A stretch of DNA of 56,301 bases from Alphaproteobacteria bacterium (GTDB lineage: Bacteria > Pseudomonadota > Alphaproteobacteria > Rhizobiales > Hyphomicrobiaceae), in assembly GCA_018819265.1 (NCBI GenBank), contig JAHJQI010000100.1:1-56301 (forward strand). Reading direction: 5' to 3'. The position numbers were made by a program, and so were the translations under genes. Below are positions 17,775 through 26,526 of the stretch, one piece after another. The first letter of the stretch is position 1, and every line of letters starts with the position of its first letter. The notes beneath the pieces are model-generated. The model was not told the origin of the DNA, did no database searches, and worked only from the letters and a program-made list of their open reading frames with translations.

Positions 17775-18267
17775 GAATCAACTACGGCAAGAACGACAGG
17801 CCATCCACACGATGATGAAGCACGGCGCAGAGACTCATGCCAAGATCGACAATGAGGCGTCGGCTTCAGCGCCGGGAGACCCCGGTTTCAAGTCCTGGAT
17901 CAATCATCCCAGAACGGTGGCTCGGCTGCAAATCCTCGTCATCGTGCTTGGCATCGTGGTGATCGCCGGTTTCGCAACCGTCATCGGCAGAATCGCCTAT
18001 CTGACGCTCTACCAGTCAAATAGCGACAGCTCTGCCTCGGTTGCAACCGATACGCGAACGATGAGGATTGCGGTCCCGCCCGCCACCGCGGCGCTCGAGC
18101 AACGAATCGAGCTGCCGCCGGGCGCCATCGTCGAAGACCTCCGGCCCATGAGCGACGGCTCGCTGATGGTGCGCTTCAGGGACGCACGCGGAACCGGCAT
18201 GATGGTCTTTGACGCCGACAGCGGAGCATTGCGCAGGCACTGGCGTTTCGTTCCCGCCGCCAACTGA
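17773..18267 (+). CDS. Single-pass membrane protein of the rluD-adjacent type (DUF6476-like)
   Basis: Up to 164 residues from ATG 17773; an ATG at 17812 would give 151. One transmembrane helix (ARLQILVIVLGIVVIAGFATVIGRIAYL) is followed by a small periplasmic domain with IELPPGAIVEDLRPMSDGSLMVRF and a C-terminal VFDADSGALRRHWRF. Proteins with this layout are regularly divergent from rluD in alphaproteobacteria and are annotated DUF6476. No function is known. Neither start has a clear ribosome site. Confidence 0.8.
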   Translation: MNQLRQERQAIHTMMKHGAETHAKIDNEASASAPGDPGFKSWINHPRTVARLQILVIVLGIVVIAGFATVIGRIAYLTLYQSNSDSSASVATDTRTMRIAVPPATAALEQRIELPPGAIVEDLRPMSDGSLMVRFRDARGTGMMVFDADSGALRRHWRFVPAAN

Positions 18268-18349
18268 CGGGGTGGCCACGCGGTGACATCGATGGCGCGC
18301 AACATAGCTCCGCTCCACCGCGAAGCCCCCAGCCCGGCAACCTCGACTT

Positions 18350-18697
18350 TCAAAAATTCACGTTCTGGATGACCCAGCCCCCGCCCGCCGCGATCGCGCC
18401 GGCAATGACGATGTAGGGCAGGATGCTGACGAGAACCCCGAGCAGCGCAATGAAGGCTTTCAGGATAGCTTCGGCAGCCCCCCACAGCTGCATGACCACC
18501 CTGTAGAGCACATAGACGATCGCCGCGCACACCGCGACGAGCACCACGATCTTCCACACCGGCAGCGATTGCCAGTCCGACTGGAACACCGACACGATCT
18601 GACCGAACGACCACGTCCAAACGAGCTGGAAAAACTTCACCAGAGCCGTGATGACCTGCTGCAGGACCTGCCCGAGCTGATTGATGGCCTGTTGCAT
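18350..18697 (-). CDS. Small integral membrane protein
   Basis: 115 residues from the ATG at 18697, which follows a long G-run (GGGGGGGAC). Residues 1-45 are amphipathic (QQAINQLGQVLQQVITALVKFF). Two or three membrane segments follow (VWKIVVLVAVCAAIVYVLY and ILKAFIALLGVLVSILPYIVIAGAIAAG). I cannot assign a family. It stands alone between convergent and repeat DNA. Confidence 0.7.
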   Translation of the reverse strand: MQQAINQLGQVLQQVITALVKFFQLVWTWSFGQIVSVFQSDWQSLPVWKIVVLVAVCAAIVYVLYRVVMQLWGAAEAILKAFIALLGVLVSILPYIVIAGAIAAGGGWVIQNVNF

Positions 18698-18755
18698 TCC
18701 GTCCCCCCCCCTCAATCGTGCGCCGTGCGAAACCTGTCCGACGATCAGCGCACAG

Positions 18756-18820
18756 CTAGAGCATTATCCGAGCACACGGAAACGCACCCGCGTTTTAGTG
18801 GTCGGATGAAAATGCTCTAC
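18756..18820. repeat. CTAGAGCA-family palindrome (copy 4, decayed)
   Basis: CTAGAGCATTATCCGA pairs with TCGGATGAAAATGCTCTAC. The centre (CACACGGAAACGCACCCGCGTTTTAGTGG) is only partly palindromic and the last base of the right CTAG is changed. Confidence 0.7.
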
Positions 18821-18830
18821 ATCCATGATT

Positions 18831-18896
18831 CTAGAGCAACTTTATCCGACCTGTGAATCGCTGAAAGCGATTCCGTCAGGTCGGATATTGCTCTAG
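18831..18896. repeat. CTAGAGCA-family palindrome (copy 5)
   Basis: CTAGAGCAACTTTATCCGAC pairs with GTCGGATATTGCTCTAG. The core is GAATCGCT-GAA-AGCGATTC, again a perfect stem with a GAA loop. Only 10 bases separate it from copy 4, and this spacer (ATCCATGATT) is the reverse of the flank seen after copies 1 and 2. Confidence 0.9.
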
Positions 18897-18974
18897 TTCC
18901 GCCACCAGGAATTTACTCCCGACCGATAAACACTTTCCGCTGGAAAGTATTGCAGGAAAAGAGGGAAAACGCGT

Positions 18975-20579
18975 TTATTCCGCGTTGTCTGCGCGGATGA
19001 TGCGCTCAAGCAACCCACCACGTCGCGGCGCTTTTTTCGCCGTTTCGCTGCCAACCTCGCCCGCCGCGGTTGCCGGCGCCGGGATCGCTGCGGCTGCAGC
19101 GCCGCCAATGCTGTTGTCCGCCGGCGTCTCGTTGCGGACCGTCGCCGGCGCGCCTTCCCCGCCGGCAGCTGCCGGTTCGCTCGCAGTCGACGCTCCGTTT
19201 CCGCCGCCCAGCGCCCTCAGGAAGCCTGTGGCCCTGTGCTTGACCCGGAACTCGGAAACCCCGGCCTCTTCGGCGCGCGAATCGGAGCGGCCGGCCGAAT
19301 TGTCGGCGGACGTGGGTTCGCTGATGCGCTCGCTCAACGGCTTGCGTTCCGGCGGCTCGTTGCGGCCGCGCCGCGGCGATGCGGTCGTCTGGTAGGAGCC
19401 TGCCCCGAGCCTGCGAAGCTCATCGGTGAAGTGCGCCGCCTGCCGCGCCGTCCGTTCGTTGGCCGCAGCGATTTCGGCGCGCAGCCGCTGGATCGTCTCG
19501 GTCTGTTCCTTGGTCTGCGACTCGAGCGAAGCGATCCTTGCGCGCATCGCCGTTTTACCTTCGCGTAAGCCCTTGTTGTCGCGCTCGGCGTCCTTGTAGG
19601 CGGACAGTTCGGCGCGCAGTTGCCGCAACTCGGTTTCCTTGTCCTCGTTGCCGGACTTGAGGCTTGCGATTTGTTGGTCGAGCCGCGCCACCGTCTCGTG
19701 TTCATTTTCGGCCGAATTCTGCAGCGAGCGCAGCCTTGCCTCGGCCTCCGACAACTCGTTGCGCAACCGCGCGATTTCCTCGTCGGGATTATAGGCGGCA
19801 AGCGGCTCGTTACCGGCTTCGTTCAACAACGATTGCGCCAGCCCCTCGCCGCTCCGGCCCGTCCCGCCGATGCCGACGCGGCTGCCGGTGCGTCCAAGCA
19901 GCCCTTGCAGCCGCGCGATCATCGAAGCCTGCTCGCGTGATTTTGCCCGCAACGCCTCCAACTCGGTGCGCAATGCGATCTCGCCGTCCTGCCGGTCATC
20001 GCCATAACTGTCGCGCCCGCGTGCCGCCCGTGTCGCCAGAGCCGCGTTGAGCCGCAACACCTCGTCGCGGCCCTTGGTGTTGATCTGGTTTGCCTCTTCC
20101 AGCGCCCGGCCCTGCCGCTCGGCGGTCTGCGAAAGCTGCGCGATCTCCCGGTCGCGCTGAAGCACGAGTCGGCGCGCTTCGGCAAGGCGCGCTTCCACGC
20201 GCGGCAGCCTGTCCATGATCGTTTGTTCGAGGACCCGGTGAGCGTTCTCATGCTCTTCCAGCGATGAGCGCATCCGCTCGATATCTTCTTCCAGCGCCAC
20301 GATCGCCGCATCCCGCCGGTTGATATCGACGCGCTGGCGGGCATGCGCCAGGTTGGCTTTCTCGAGCTTGCTTTCCAGTTCGTGCAGCGCCAGTACGTAT
20401 TCGGCTCGCAACCGGTCCTTGTCGGCGCGGATCTCGGCTTCGGTCAGCGGCATCGAGCGCTTGATGGCGTCCGTCGTCAGGCGCACGGTGCGGCGCTTGT
20501 AGGCGGGCAGGATCAGCAGCCCGGCGAGAGCGGCGATCAACAGACCGAGCATCGTATGCATGATCGCTTCGATGCTCAT
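18975..20579 (-). CDS. Membrane-anchored coiled-coil protein
   Basis: 534 residues. One N-terminal membrane helix (MLGLLIAALAGLLILPAY) is followed by roughly 380 residues of heptad-rich coiled coil with Leu, Glu, Arg and Ala (ELESKLEKANLAHARQRVD, ASLESQTKEQTETIQRLRAE). The C-terminal 130 residues are Ala/Pro/Ser-rich and ionic, likely disordered, ending APRRGGLLERIIRADNAE. The topology puts the coil in the cytoplasm or periplasm depending on the anchor; the basic KRR after the helix favours the cytoplasm. Similar proteins occur across the order without assigned function. A structural or division role is only a guess. Confidence 0.85.
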   Translation of the reverse strand: MSIEAIMHTMLGLLIAALAGLLILPAYKRRTVRLTTDAIKRSMPLTEAEIRADKDRLRAEYVLALHELESKLEKANLAHARQRVDINRRDAAIVALEEDIERMRSSLEEHENAHRVLEQTIMDRLPRVEARLAEARRLVLQRDREIAQLSQTAERQGRALEEANQINTKGRDEVLRLNAALATRAARGRDSYGDDRQDGEIALRTELEALRAKSREQASMIARLQGLLGRTGSRVGIGGTGRSGEGLAQSLLNEAGNEPLAAYNPDEEIARLRNELSEAEARLRSLQNSAENEHETVARLDQQIASLKSGNEDKETELRQLRAELSAYKDAERDNKGLREGKTAMRARIASLESQTKEQTETIQRLRAEIAAANERTARQAAHFTDELRRLGAGSYQTTASPRRGRNEPPERKPLSERISEPTSADNSAGRSDSRAEEAGVSEFRVKHRATGFLRALGGGNGASTASEPAAAGGEGAPATVRNETPADNSIGGAAAAAIPAPATAAGEVGSETAKKAPRRGGLLERIIRADNAE

Positions 20580-20766
20580 CGCGCACCCGTCCCCGCCATC
20601 TTCTCACACCGATAAAGCAACAGGTGTTCTCCACGCGTTTGATGTGGCAGCCGGGCATTCGACCTTCGCCTGTCCCCCTCGGGTCTCCTTCCCGCCCGCA
20701 ACTTTGATCACGCATCCGGCGATCGACAATCGGGCATGGAACCAGGACCGTAACCCGGCGCTCGGC

Positions 20767-21795
20767 TCAGAACGGATTCCACGTCGGTGACCGGGTATAC
20801 TTCAAATATCCGATGTTGGCACCCAGCCGAAGTCCCAAGCCCGAACGAATCGGCGCCAACGTCAGATCATCGCGCTTCATCACCTGCAATCCGACCCCGC
20901 CGACGATGTAGGCCGAACCCTGCACGCCGCCGAAGCGCTGGTAGATATCCTCCGGCGATCTCATATTGTAGATCAGCACCATCGTCTTCGATCCTTCGGC
21001 ACCGAAGTCATACCCGATCGTCGGTCCCTGCCAATAGACTTTGTACGTACCCGCATCACGCGTGTAGAGCGTTCCTTCGCCGTAGCGCAATCCGGCGACG
21101 AACGCCCCCCCGGCATCTTCGCCGAGGATATAACCGTTCGGGCGCCCCTGTTCACGGAAGGCCTTCTCGACGACCTTGGCCAGCCCCTGGCTGACTGAGC
21201 CGAAGAACTGGTGGCCGGTCTGGACGATCTCATCCTGCGAAAACGCACTGGGCGGAGCGCCGCGCTGCGAGCCATAATCGTCCCCCACGACCGGATCGCG
21301 CGGCAACCCGCCACGATCGTAATAAGGCTCCCCCACGCCGCCGTCGGGCGGCCCGCCACGATCGTAATCGGCCCGGTCGTAGGCGCGCTCGTCGTAGGTG
21401 CGCGGGTCTTGGCCCCGCGGCGGAGCGTATGATCTCTGGGCGTCGTCGCGGTAGGCTGGAGCGGCGCCCTGCTGCGGCGCGGCGGAATCCGTGCGCCCTC
21501 CGACATCGGGACCGCGATTATAGGCGCTGCCTGTGCCATAGCCGCTCTCGTTGTCGTATTGGACGCGCGGCGGCACATAGCTTGGCGGTGTGTCCCGGTC
21601 GTTTTCGTAGCGGCCCTCGCCGGGCGCCGGTTCCGGCACCTCACGATAGACGTCGTAATCGCCCCGCGCTGGCTCCTTCCAGGGCAGATTGTCCTGCGCC
21701 CCGGCAGGCCACACCCCGCCAAGGCCGGCAAAAACAATCAAGGCGGTGCTGAGCAGCCCCAGGACCGGCAGGCGCGTCGTTATGGTTTTCGTCAT
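20767..21795 (-). CDS. eipA: DUF1134 / EipA-family envelope protein
   Basis: 342 residues. A signal peptide ends near AGAQDN. Residues 35-185 form a long, low-complexity Pro/Gly/Asp/Tyr/Arg region (repeats such as YDRGG and YDERAYDRADYDRGG). The conserved DUF1134 domain starts at SAFSQDEIVQTGHQFFGSVSQGLAKVVEKAF and contains YKVYWQGPTIGYDFGAEGSK and YNMRSPEDIYQRFGGVQGSAY. EipA of Brucella is a periplasmic protein needed for envelope integrity. The disordered N-terminal region is much longer than in the shortest family members. The symbol follows the family; orthology is inferred. Confidence 0.88.
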   Translation of the reverse strand: MTKTITTRLPVLGLLSTALIVFAGLGGVWPAGAQDNLPWKEPARGDYDVYREVPEPAPGEGRYENDRDTPPSYVPPRVQYDNESGYGTGSAYNRGPDVGGRTDSAAPQQGAAPAYRDDAQRSYAPPRGQDPRTYDERAYDRADYDRGGPPDGGVGEPYYDRGGLPRDPVVGDDYGSQRGAPPSAFSQDEIVQTGHQFFGSVSQGLAKVVEKAFREQGRPNGYILGEDAGGAFVAGLRYGEGTLYTRDAGTYKVYWQGPTIGYDFGAEGSKTMVLIYNMRSPEDIYQRFGGVQGSAYIVGGVGLQVMKRDDLTLAPIRSGLGLRLGANIGYLKYTRSPTWNPF

Positions 21796-22156
21796 GATGT
21801 TGATCGTTGCTCACCGTTTTCCGGCGGCGGCCGGCAGACGGGCTGCCCGCGCGTCGGCGGACGCGAATCGTGATCCTTAACGACTACCTTTGCTTTGAAG
21901 TTGTTACGAAAGTGTGGCCGCTACACCCGTCCTGAACCATACAGAGGTGCCGGCGCTCTATTTTGATTTTTTACGCGGATATAGCGATTTAGCGTGCCTC
22001 TTAACGAAAGATACGGGCTCAGTCGGTAGCATCGCTCGTCCTGGCGAAAGGATCGCAATTGCGCCGACTCAGCCAAAAGTCACGTGAATCAGCTACAACA
22101 ACCATAAATCCAAAGCAAAACCGGTTGCCACAACGCCGGGCGATGAGGCAAAGACG
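21796..22156. promoter_or_regulatory. Divergent promoter region of eipA and chpT
   Basis: AT-rich DNA at 21955-22015 (TATTTTGATTTTTTACGCGGATATAGC) is the likeliest promoter patch. A GAGG at about 22144 is the chpT ribosome site. Two TTAAC half-sites (about 21878 and 22001) occur, but none forms TTAA-N7-TTAA. Confidence 0.4.
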
Positions 22157-22792
22157 ATGAAACTCGAAGCACCCTCCGATCTCGAATTCGCCGCGCTCGT
22201 ATCGAGCAAGATCTGCCACGACGTCATCGGTCCGGTAGGTGCCATCTACAACGGGCTTGAAATTCTCGACGAGGACGACGATCCCGAAGCCAAGAGCTAC
22301 GCCCTCGACGTCATCCGCAACGTCACCGAACAGGCCTCCGCCCGTCTGCAGTTTGCCCGTTTCGCCTTTGGCGCCGCAGGGTCGGCAGGCGCCCAGATCG
22401 ACCTCACCATGGCCGAGCAGATTTCCCGCGGCTATCTCGGATCGGGCAAGCACACCCTGGTGTGGAACGGTCCCGCCGGCCACATGGGGAAAGACTACGT
22501 CAAACTATTGCTGAACCTGCTTTCCGCTGCCGTCACCGCCCTGCCGCGCGGCGGCACGCTGACGGTCTCCATCCTCGGCACTCTTGAAAAGCCGACCTTC
22601 GAGATCCGCTGTTCAGGCAAGACCGCCCGCCCGCCCCAATACCTGACCGACATCGTCGGCGGCACCACCGATGGCGAACTCAACGCCATGAACATCCAGG
22701 CCTACTACACTTGGCGCCTGGCGGCTTCGACGGGCATGCGCATCGAGATCCTGCAGGATGACGACGATATCGTCCTCGCTGTCCAACCTTGA
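22157..22792 (+). CDS. chpT: Histidine phosphotransferase of the CtrA relay
   Basis: 211 residues. The phosphorylatable His is H21 in SSKICHDVIGPVGAIYNGLEIL, in a helical-hairpin dimerisation domain, followed by a degenerate ATPase-like domain (residues ~90-205) without ATP-binding boxes. ChpT passes phosphate from the hybrid kinase CckA to CtrA and CpdR, which control the cell cycle. Length and the position of the His agree with the family. The next gene is a lone receiver, which may be a partner. Confidence 0.92.
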   Translation: MKLEAPSDLEFAALVSSKICHDVIGPVGAIYNGLEILDEDDDPEAKSYALDVIRNVTEQASARLQFARFAFGAAGSAGAQIDLTMAEQISRGYLGSGKHTLVWNGPAGHMGKDYVKLLLNLLSAAVTALPRGGTLTVSILGTLEKPTFEIRCSGKTARPPQYLTDIVGGTTDGELNAMNIQAYYTWRLAASTGMRIEILQDDDDIVLAVQP

Positions 22793-23097
22793 CATCACCG
22801 CTCGCTGATTGACGCACTGCCGGTCGGAAAGCCACGTCCGGCCGGACAAATTTCCAGCTTTCAGCGCATTTCAGGTCACTCCTACACGCCCTCTTAACGG
22901 TTCACGCGGCACATTATAGCATGTTCAGCAAAAAGCCTGCCCCCACGAAGGCGGGGGTGTACGCGGTTTTGCGGTTCGAACATGCGACAAAACAAAGACT
23001 TAGAGCGCGGCCGCGAGTCCATGAAAGTGAACGCGCTCTAGCAGCGTCCGAGGCTTCGGCCATCGGTGGGATTATCGTTGTCCGGGAGCCCAGACCC
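22793..23097. other. Intergenic region between chpT and the receiver gene
   Basis: It contains CCCCCACGAAGGCGGGGG-like hairpin DNA at about 22940-22958 and a TAGAGCGCG...CGCGCTCTA palindrome at 23001-23041. The receiver frame is open back to 22921, but the added N-terminus is not receiver-like. Confidence 0.5.
23001..23041. repeat. TAGAGCGCG palindrome, short relative of the CTAGAGCA family
   Basis: TAGAGCGCG (23001-23009) pairs exactly with CGCGCTCTA (23032-23040) around 22 bases. It ends in CTAG (23038-23041). Confidence 0.65.
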
Positions 23098-23478
23098 ATG
23101 AAATTCTGCCTCATCGTCGATGATTCAGACGTCATCCGCAAAGTCGCATGCAAAATCGTCGAAGGCATGGGTCACATTGCCGTCGAGGCTGAAACGGCGG
23201 AGGCGGGCCTGCGCCTGTGTCAGGCATCGATGCCCGATATGATCCTGCTCGACTGGCAACTGCCAGGCATGAGTTCGATGGATTTTCTGGCCGAATTGGG
23301 CCGGGTGAATTCCGACAGATCCCCGCAGATCCTCTATGCCGTCACAGAGGCAGATCCGCACGATCTGGCGCGCGCATACCGCTGCGGCATCGCCGGCCAC
23401 ATCCTGAAACCGTACGATCGCCAGACCCTTGGACCGGCGCTTGCAGCACTCGATAAAGCCACTTCGGTACTCGTCTGA
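23098..23478 (+). CDS. Single-domain response regulator
   Basis: 126 residues that form only a receiver domain. The acidic pocket is D8-D9, the phosphoacceptor D52 (MILLDWQLPGM), the switch Thr T83 and the conserved Lys K104 (HILKPYD). There is no output domain. The gene stands right after chpT, so it may take phosphate from ChpT, but it is not an obvious CpdR or DivK by sequence. I chose the ATG at 23098 (CGGGAGCCC upstream); the frame reaches 22921 but the extra residues run through the palindrome. Confidence 0.88.
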   Translation: MKFCLIVDDSDVIRKVACKIVEGMGHIAVEAETAEAGLRLCQASMPDMILLDWQLPGMSSMDFLAELGRVNSDRSPQILYAVTEADPHDLARAYRCGIAGHILKPYDRQTLGPALAALDKATSVLV

Positions 23479-23613
23479 CGCCACCGCGATTTCGATTGGG
23501 CAGCTTCCTGCAGCCGTGCGCGCTCACGATTCCCTGAGTAGCGCAGGCGATTTAAGGTATTGCTGCCCGTACCGGATCGGCCGCCGGGCGAATCCGATGG
23601 AGTGTAAGCAGCC

Positions 23614-24234
23614 GTGCTGCGCGTCGAAAAACTCAACATCGCCAGCCTGCCCCCACTCAGCTTTCAAGTCGCCGATGGCGAATGCATGGGGATCGAAGGG
23701 CCATCGGGAAGCGGCAAGACACGTCTCGCGCGCGCACTGGCCGATCTTGAGCCGGCGCACGGCCATATCTTCGTCAACGGTGCCGAACGCCTGGAGACGC
23801 CGCCTCCCGAATGGCGCCGTCTGGTTCGCTATCTCTCCGCCGAGCCCGGCTGGTGGAGCGATACAGCGCGCGAAGCGTTCCCCGTCGATGCCGCGTCGCA
23901 AAAGGCCCGGGAGCGGCTTCTGGCGAGCCTCGACATCGCCCCCGACCTTCTTGACAGGCCGGTTTCTTTGCTCTCGACCGGCGAACGCCAGCGCCTTGCC
24001 CTCGCCCGCGCGCTGATCGACGATCCCCCCGTCCTCGTTCTCGACGAACCGACTTCCGCACTCGATCCAGGAAACACCGCCCTTGTCGAGGAACTGCTGC
24101 GCTACCGCCTGCTGTCCGGCTGCAGCATCCTCCTCATCAGCCACGACCGCGCCCAGATCGACCGGCTGAGCGACCTGCGCCTGCAACTGGCGCCGTTGCA
24201 TGAAGCTGCAACAGGCAGGGCCGGCGCGTCATGA
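23614..24234 (+). CDS. fetA: ABC transporter ATP-binding protein, FetA/YbbL-like
   Basis: The 206-residue ATPase starts at GTG 23614 with GGAG upstream. Walker A is GPSGSGKT (29-36), the signature is LSTGERQR, Walker B is VLVLDEP, and the H-loop is LLISHD. It overlaps the permease gene by four bases (ATGA), so the two are co-translated. The pair matches FetAB/YbbLM, which in E. coli is linked to iron export and peroxide resistance; the substrate here is inferred from that homology. Confidence 0.85.
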   Translation: MLRVEKLNIASLPPLSFQVADGECMGIEGPSGSGKTRLARALADLEPAHGHIFVNGAERLETPPPEWRRLVRYLSAEPGWWSDTAREAFPVDAASQKARERLLASLDIAPDLLDRPVSLLSTGERQRLALARALIDDPPVLVLDEPTSALDPGNTALVEELLRYRLLSGCSILLISHDRAQIDRLSDLRLQLAPLHEAATGRAGAS

Positions 24235-25031
24235 CCTACGTTCCGCTCGATGTCGCCCATGTCGCACTTGCCGCCACGCTGATCCTGATCAACGGTGCCG
24301 TATCCTGGGCATTCGCACTCGGACTCGGGCGCACGCTCTTCATCAACGCGACACGCATGACGATTCAACTGGCGCTCATCGGTTTCGTATTGAAATGGAT
24401 CTTCGAGCAGACTTCACCGCTTTGGACCGTGGCGCTGGCGCTCGTGATGGTGCTGGTGGCGGGCTACGAGATCGTTTCGCGCCTTTCGCGCCGCCCCAGG
24501 GGAATCGAGGCCTATCTGCTCGGTTCCGGCACGCTTCTCGTCGTTGGAACATTTGCAACGGTCTTTGCCGTAGCCGGTTTGATCGGTCCCGATCCGTGGT
24601 ACCAGCCACGCTATGTCCTGCCGATCCTCGGCATGGTTCTGGGCAACGCCATGACGGGTATAGCGCTCACCGTCAGCACGCTCCTCGAATCCGCCGCGCG
24701 CGAGCGTCCTGCGATCGAAGCGCGTCTGTCGCTTGGCGCCGACCGCTTCACGGCGATGGCCGTAACGCTGCGGCTTGCTCTCAAAACCGGCTTGATGCCG
24801 ATCCTGAACGCCATGGCGGCCTCGGGCGTGGTGTCGCTGCCCGGCATGATGTCAGGCCAGATACTCGCCGGCATCGATCCGATAGGGGCGACCAAATATC
24901 AGATCATGATCATGTTCGTGATCGCCGGTTCCACCGCCCTTGGTGTCGTCATCGCCGGTTATGCAACCGTTCTGCTGATCACCGACGCGCGCCACCGCCT
25001 GCGGCTCGACCTCCTCCACCCGCCGATTTAG
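24231..25031 (+). CDS. fetB: ABC transporter permease, FetB/YbbM (UPF0014) family
   Basis: The 266-residue inner-membrane protein has about seven hydrophobic segments. UPF0014 hallmarks are RMTIQLALIGFVL near residue 45, YVLPILGMVLGNAMTGIALTV, and GVVSLPGMMSGQILAG followed by ATKYQIMIMFVIAGSTALG. It partners the preceding ATPase, with which it overlaps by four bases. The C-terminus is slightly longer than the last helix. No separate terminator is evident. Confidence 0.9.
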   Translation: MTYVPLDVAHVALAATLILINGAVSWAFALGLGRTLFINATRMTIQLALIGFVLKWIFEQTSPLWTVALALVMVLVAGYEIVSRLSRRPRGIEAYLLGSGTLLVVGTFATVFAVAGLIGPDPWYQPRYVLPILGMVLGNAMTGIALTVSTLLESAARERPAIEARLSLGADRFTAMAVTLRLALKTGLMPILNAMAASGVVSLPGMMSGQILAGIDPIGATKYQIMIMFVIAGSTALGVVIAGYATVLLITDARHRLRLDLLHPPI

Positions 25032-25137
25032 GTGGAACCACTCCAAGGCCACGACTGTGGCCCGGCTGCTCAACAGCAGCTTGCTGGCCCGCTCCGGACA
25101 CCCGCCATAAAAGCGGTCGGAGGGCGGACAAATCCGC

Positions 25138-25434
25138 TTACCAGCAGACGTTGGCTTCGGCGCGGCAGGTATGTTCATCGAACACGATGAAGTCGAGGAA
25201 CAGCTCGCACGTCACGTCTTTCTTGCCGGTCGTGTAGCTGGTGATGCCGCGCTCGGCGGTCCACTCGGCAATGTACTTGTCGAGAAGCTCCTTGGCATCC
25301 TTGGTGGGGCCGTCCTTACCGTAATCGTTTACCGAAAACGCCAGCCGGGTGCATTTGGCCTCGGCCGGCTGAACGGCAGCAATCGAGGAGATGGCGAGAA
25401 CGAGAGCGGCGGCGATCATGTGTGCAAAGCGCAT
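25138..25434 (-). CDS. Small exported protein with four cysteines
   Basis: 98 residues. The signal peptide MRFAHMIAAALVLAISSIA ends at PAEAKC. The mature protein has Cys in AKCTRLAF, VTCELFLDF, HTCRAE and NVCW, suggesting two disulfides in the periplasm. It also has SVNDYGKDGPTKDAKELLDKYI, a pattern seen in small proteins of this order. The frame extends to 25548, but the hydrophobic signal fixes the start at 25434. Function unknown. Confidence 0.75.
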   Translation of the reverse strand: MRFAHMIAAALVLAISSIAAVQPAEAKCTRLAFSVNDYGKDGPTKDAKELLDKYIAEWTAERGITSYTTGKKDVTCELFLDFIVFDEHTCRAEANVCW

Positions 25435-25579
25435 TGGACTACCCGACAATGATTGATGGACGTTAACCATGCCGGACCATAACCGCCGGTTTCCAGCCTG
25501 CCTAGAGCCGAACACCCGTTTTCCGCTGCCGCCGTGCGGCGAGATCACACCTGCTGGAAGTTGGGCTTCGCCATGAACG

Positions 25580-25605
25580 AAAGGCCGCCCGAAGGGGCGG
25601 CCTTT
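25580..25605 (-). terminator. Rho-independent terminator of the Gly/Tyr-rich gene
   Basis: AAAGGCCGCC (25580-25589) pairs with GGCGGCCTTT (25596-25605). On the minus strand it lies about 40 bases beyond the stop of the gene at 25647 and ends in TTTCG. Confidence 0.75.
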
Positions 25606-25646
25606 GCAATGTCAATGCGCATGCGCCGGAAGTCTACAGCCAGAGT

Positions 25647-25994
25647 TCAGTGCATGTATGGCGAGCTACCGCCCTGCGGGCCGGTCGGGGTGCTGAAGAA
25701 GTACCCGTTGTCGAATGGACCCGATGTGGTCTGACGATCCAGATATGGATTGCTGTAGGCGCTCGTGCCTCCATACAGGCTGTTTGAGTCTCCGTACGTG
25801 TTGATCGAATCTTCGTAGGTGTAAGAATAGCCGCCACGCCTCTTGACGTATCCTTTGACCTTCGGGCCACCGCGATAATACGGCGAACTTTGGTGCGCGC
25901 CTTCGCCCTTGTAGCCGCGACCGCCCGCATTCGCTTCAATACCGAAAGCAAATACGCCGGCGAGAACCGCAACGCCGACCAACAAACGCTTCAT
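25647..25994 (-). CDS. Small exported Gly/Tyr/Ser-rich protein
   Basis: 115 residues from the ATG at 25994 (AGGAG upstream). The signal peptide is MKRLLVGVAVLAGVFAFG, cleaved near ANAGG. The mature part is rich in Gly, Tyr, Ser and Asn with YRGGPKVKGYVKRRGGYSY and then short turns (NTYGDSNSLYGGTSAYSN). It has no Cys. Such composition suggests an unstructured surface or wall-associated protein. I cannot name a family. Confidence 0.7.
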   Translation of the reverse strand: MKRLLVGVAVLAGVFAFGIEANAGGRGYKGEGAHQSSPYYRGGPKVKGYVKRRGGYSYTYEDSINTYGDSNSLYGGTSAYSNPYLDRQTTSGPFDNGYFFSTPTGPQGGSSPYMH

Positions 25995-26121
25995 GACCTG
26001 ACTCCTGACCCAAAACCGGATGAGTCTCATAAACTAGCGGACCCTGAGGAAAGTTCACATCGAACTTTCCCCATGGTGAACCGAAAGTAAATGCACAACC
26101 GAGTGTGGCAGCGTGATCGGC

Positions 26122-26376
26122 CTACTTGCAGGCCTTCTGATGCGCGACACAGTGCGTCCCAATGGTCGCTGCCTCGCACTTCATGGTGACCTGGCCAGAA
26201 GCCGTCCAGCCGTTGGCCTTGATTTGGTTATTGAGCGCGGCGTTGGCCATGAACTGTGCCAGATCTTCGGTCAGCATGGTGGCTTCGCCGCCTGCCTTGA
26301 CGCAAGATCCGGCCTGGGCGCCCGTCGAGATGGCGGCTGCGCCGAGGATTGCGGCAGTAAGTACGAGAGATCTCAT
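26122..26376 (-). CDS. Small exported four-Cys protein, paralogue A
   Basis: 84 residues from the ATG at 26376; GGAG stands 9 bases upstream, at the place where the longer ORF would start. The signal peptide ends at GAQAGS. The mature part has SCVKAGGEAT, a central ANGWTASGQVTMKC, THC and KACK at the end. It aligns with the product of the next gene at 26527-26832: CxVKAG, NGW/AEW-(M)ASG, KC, C and a terminal C-K. The two genes are a tandem duplication. A periplasmic disulfide-bonded fold is inferred. Confidence 0.8.
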   Translation of the reverse strand: MRSLVLTAAILGAAAISTGAQAGSCVKAGGEATMLTEDLAQFMANAALNNQIKANGWTASGQVTMKCEAATIGTHCVAHQKACK

Positions 26377-26526
26377 ATCAACAAACTCCAATAGTGCCGG
26401 GCTGCCCCGGCGTTACCTGAAAAGCCGACCCGGGCCGCACCCCACCGGACCGTCCGCCCTTTCCGGTTCGCCCGCTACGCGGCCGGTGCGGGAGACGCCG
26501 CTGCGCGAGAGGCCGGTTTGCTTATC

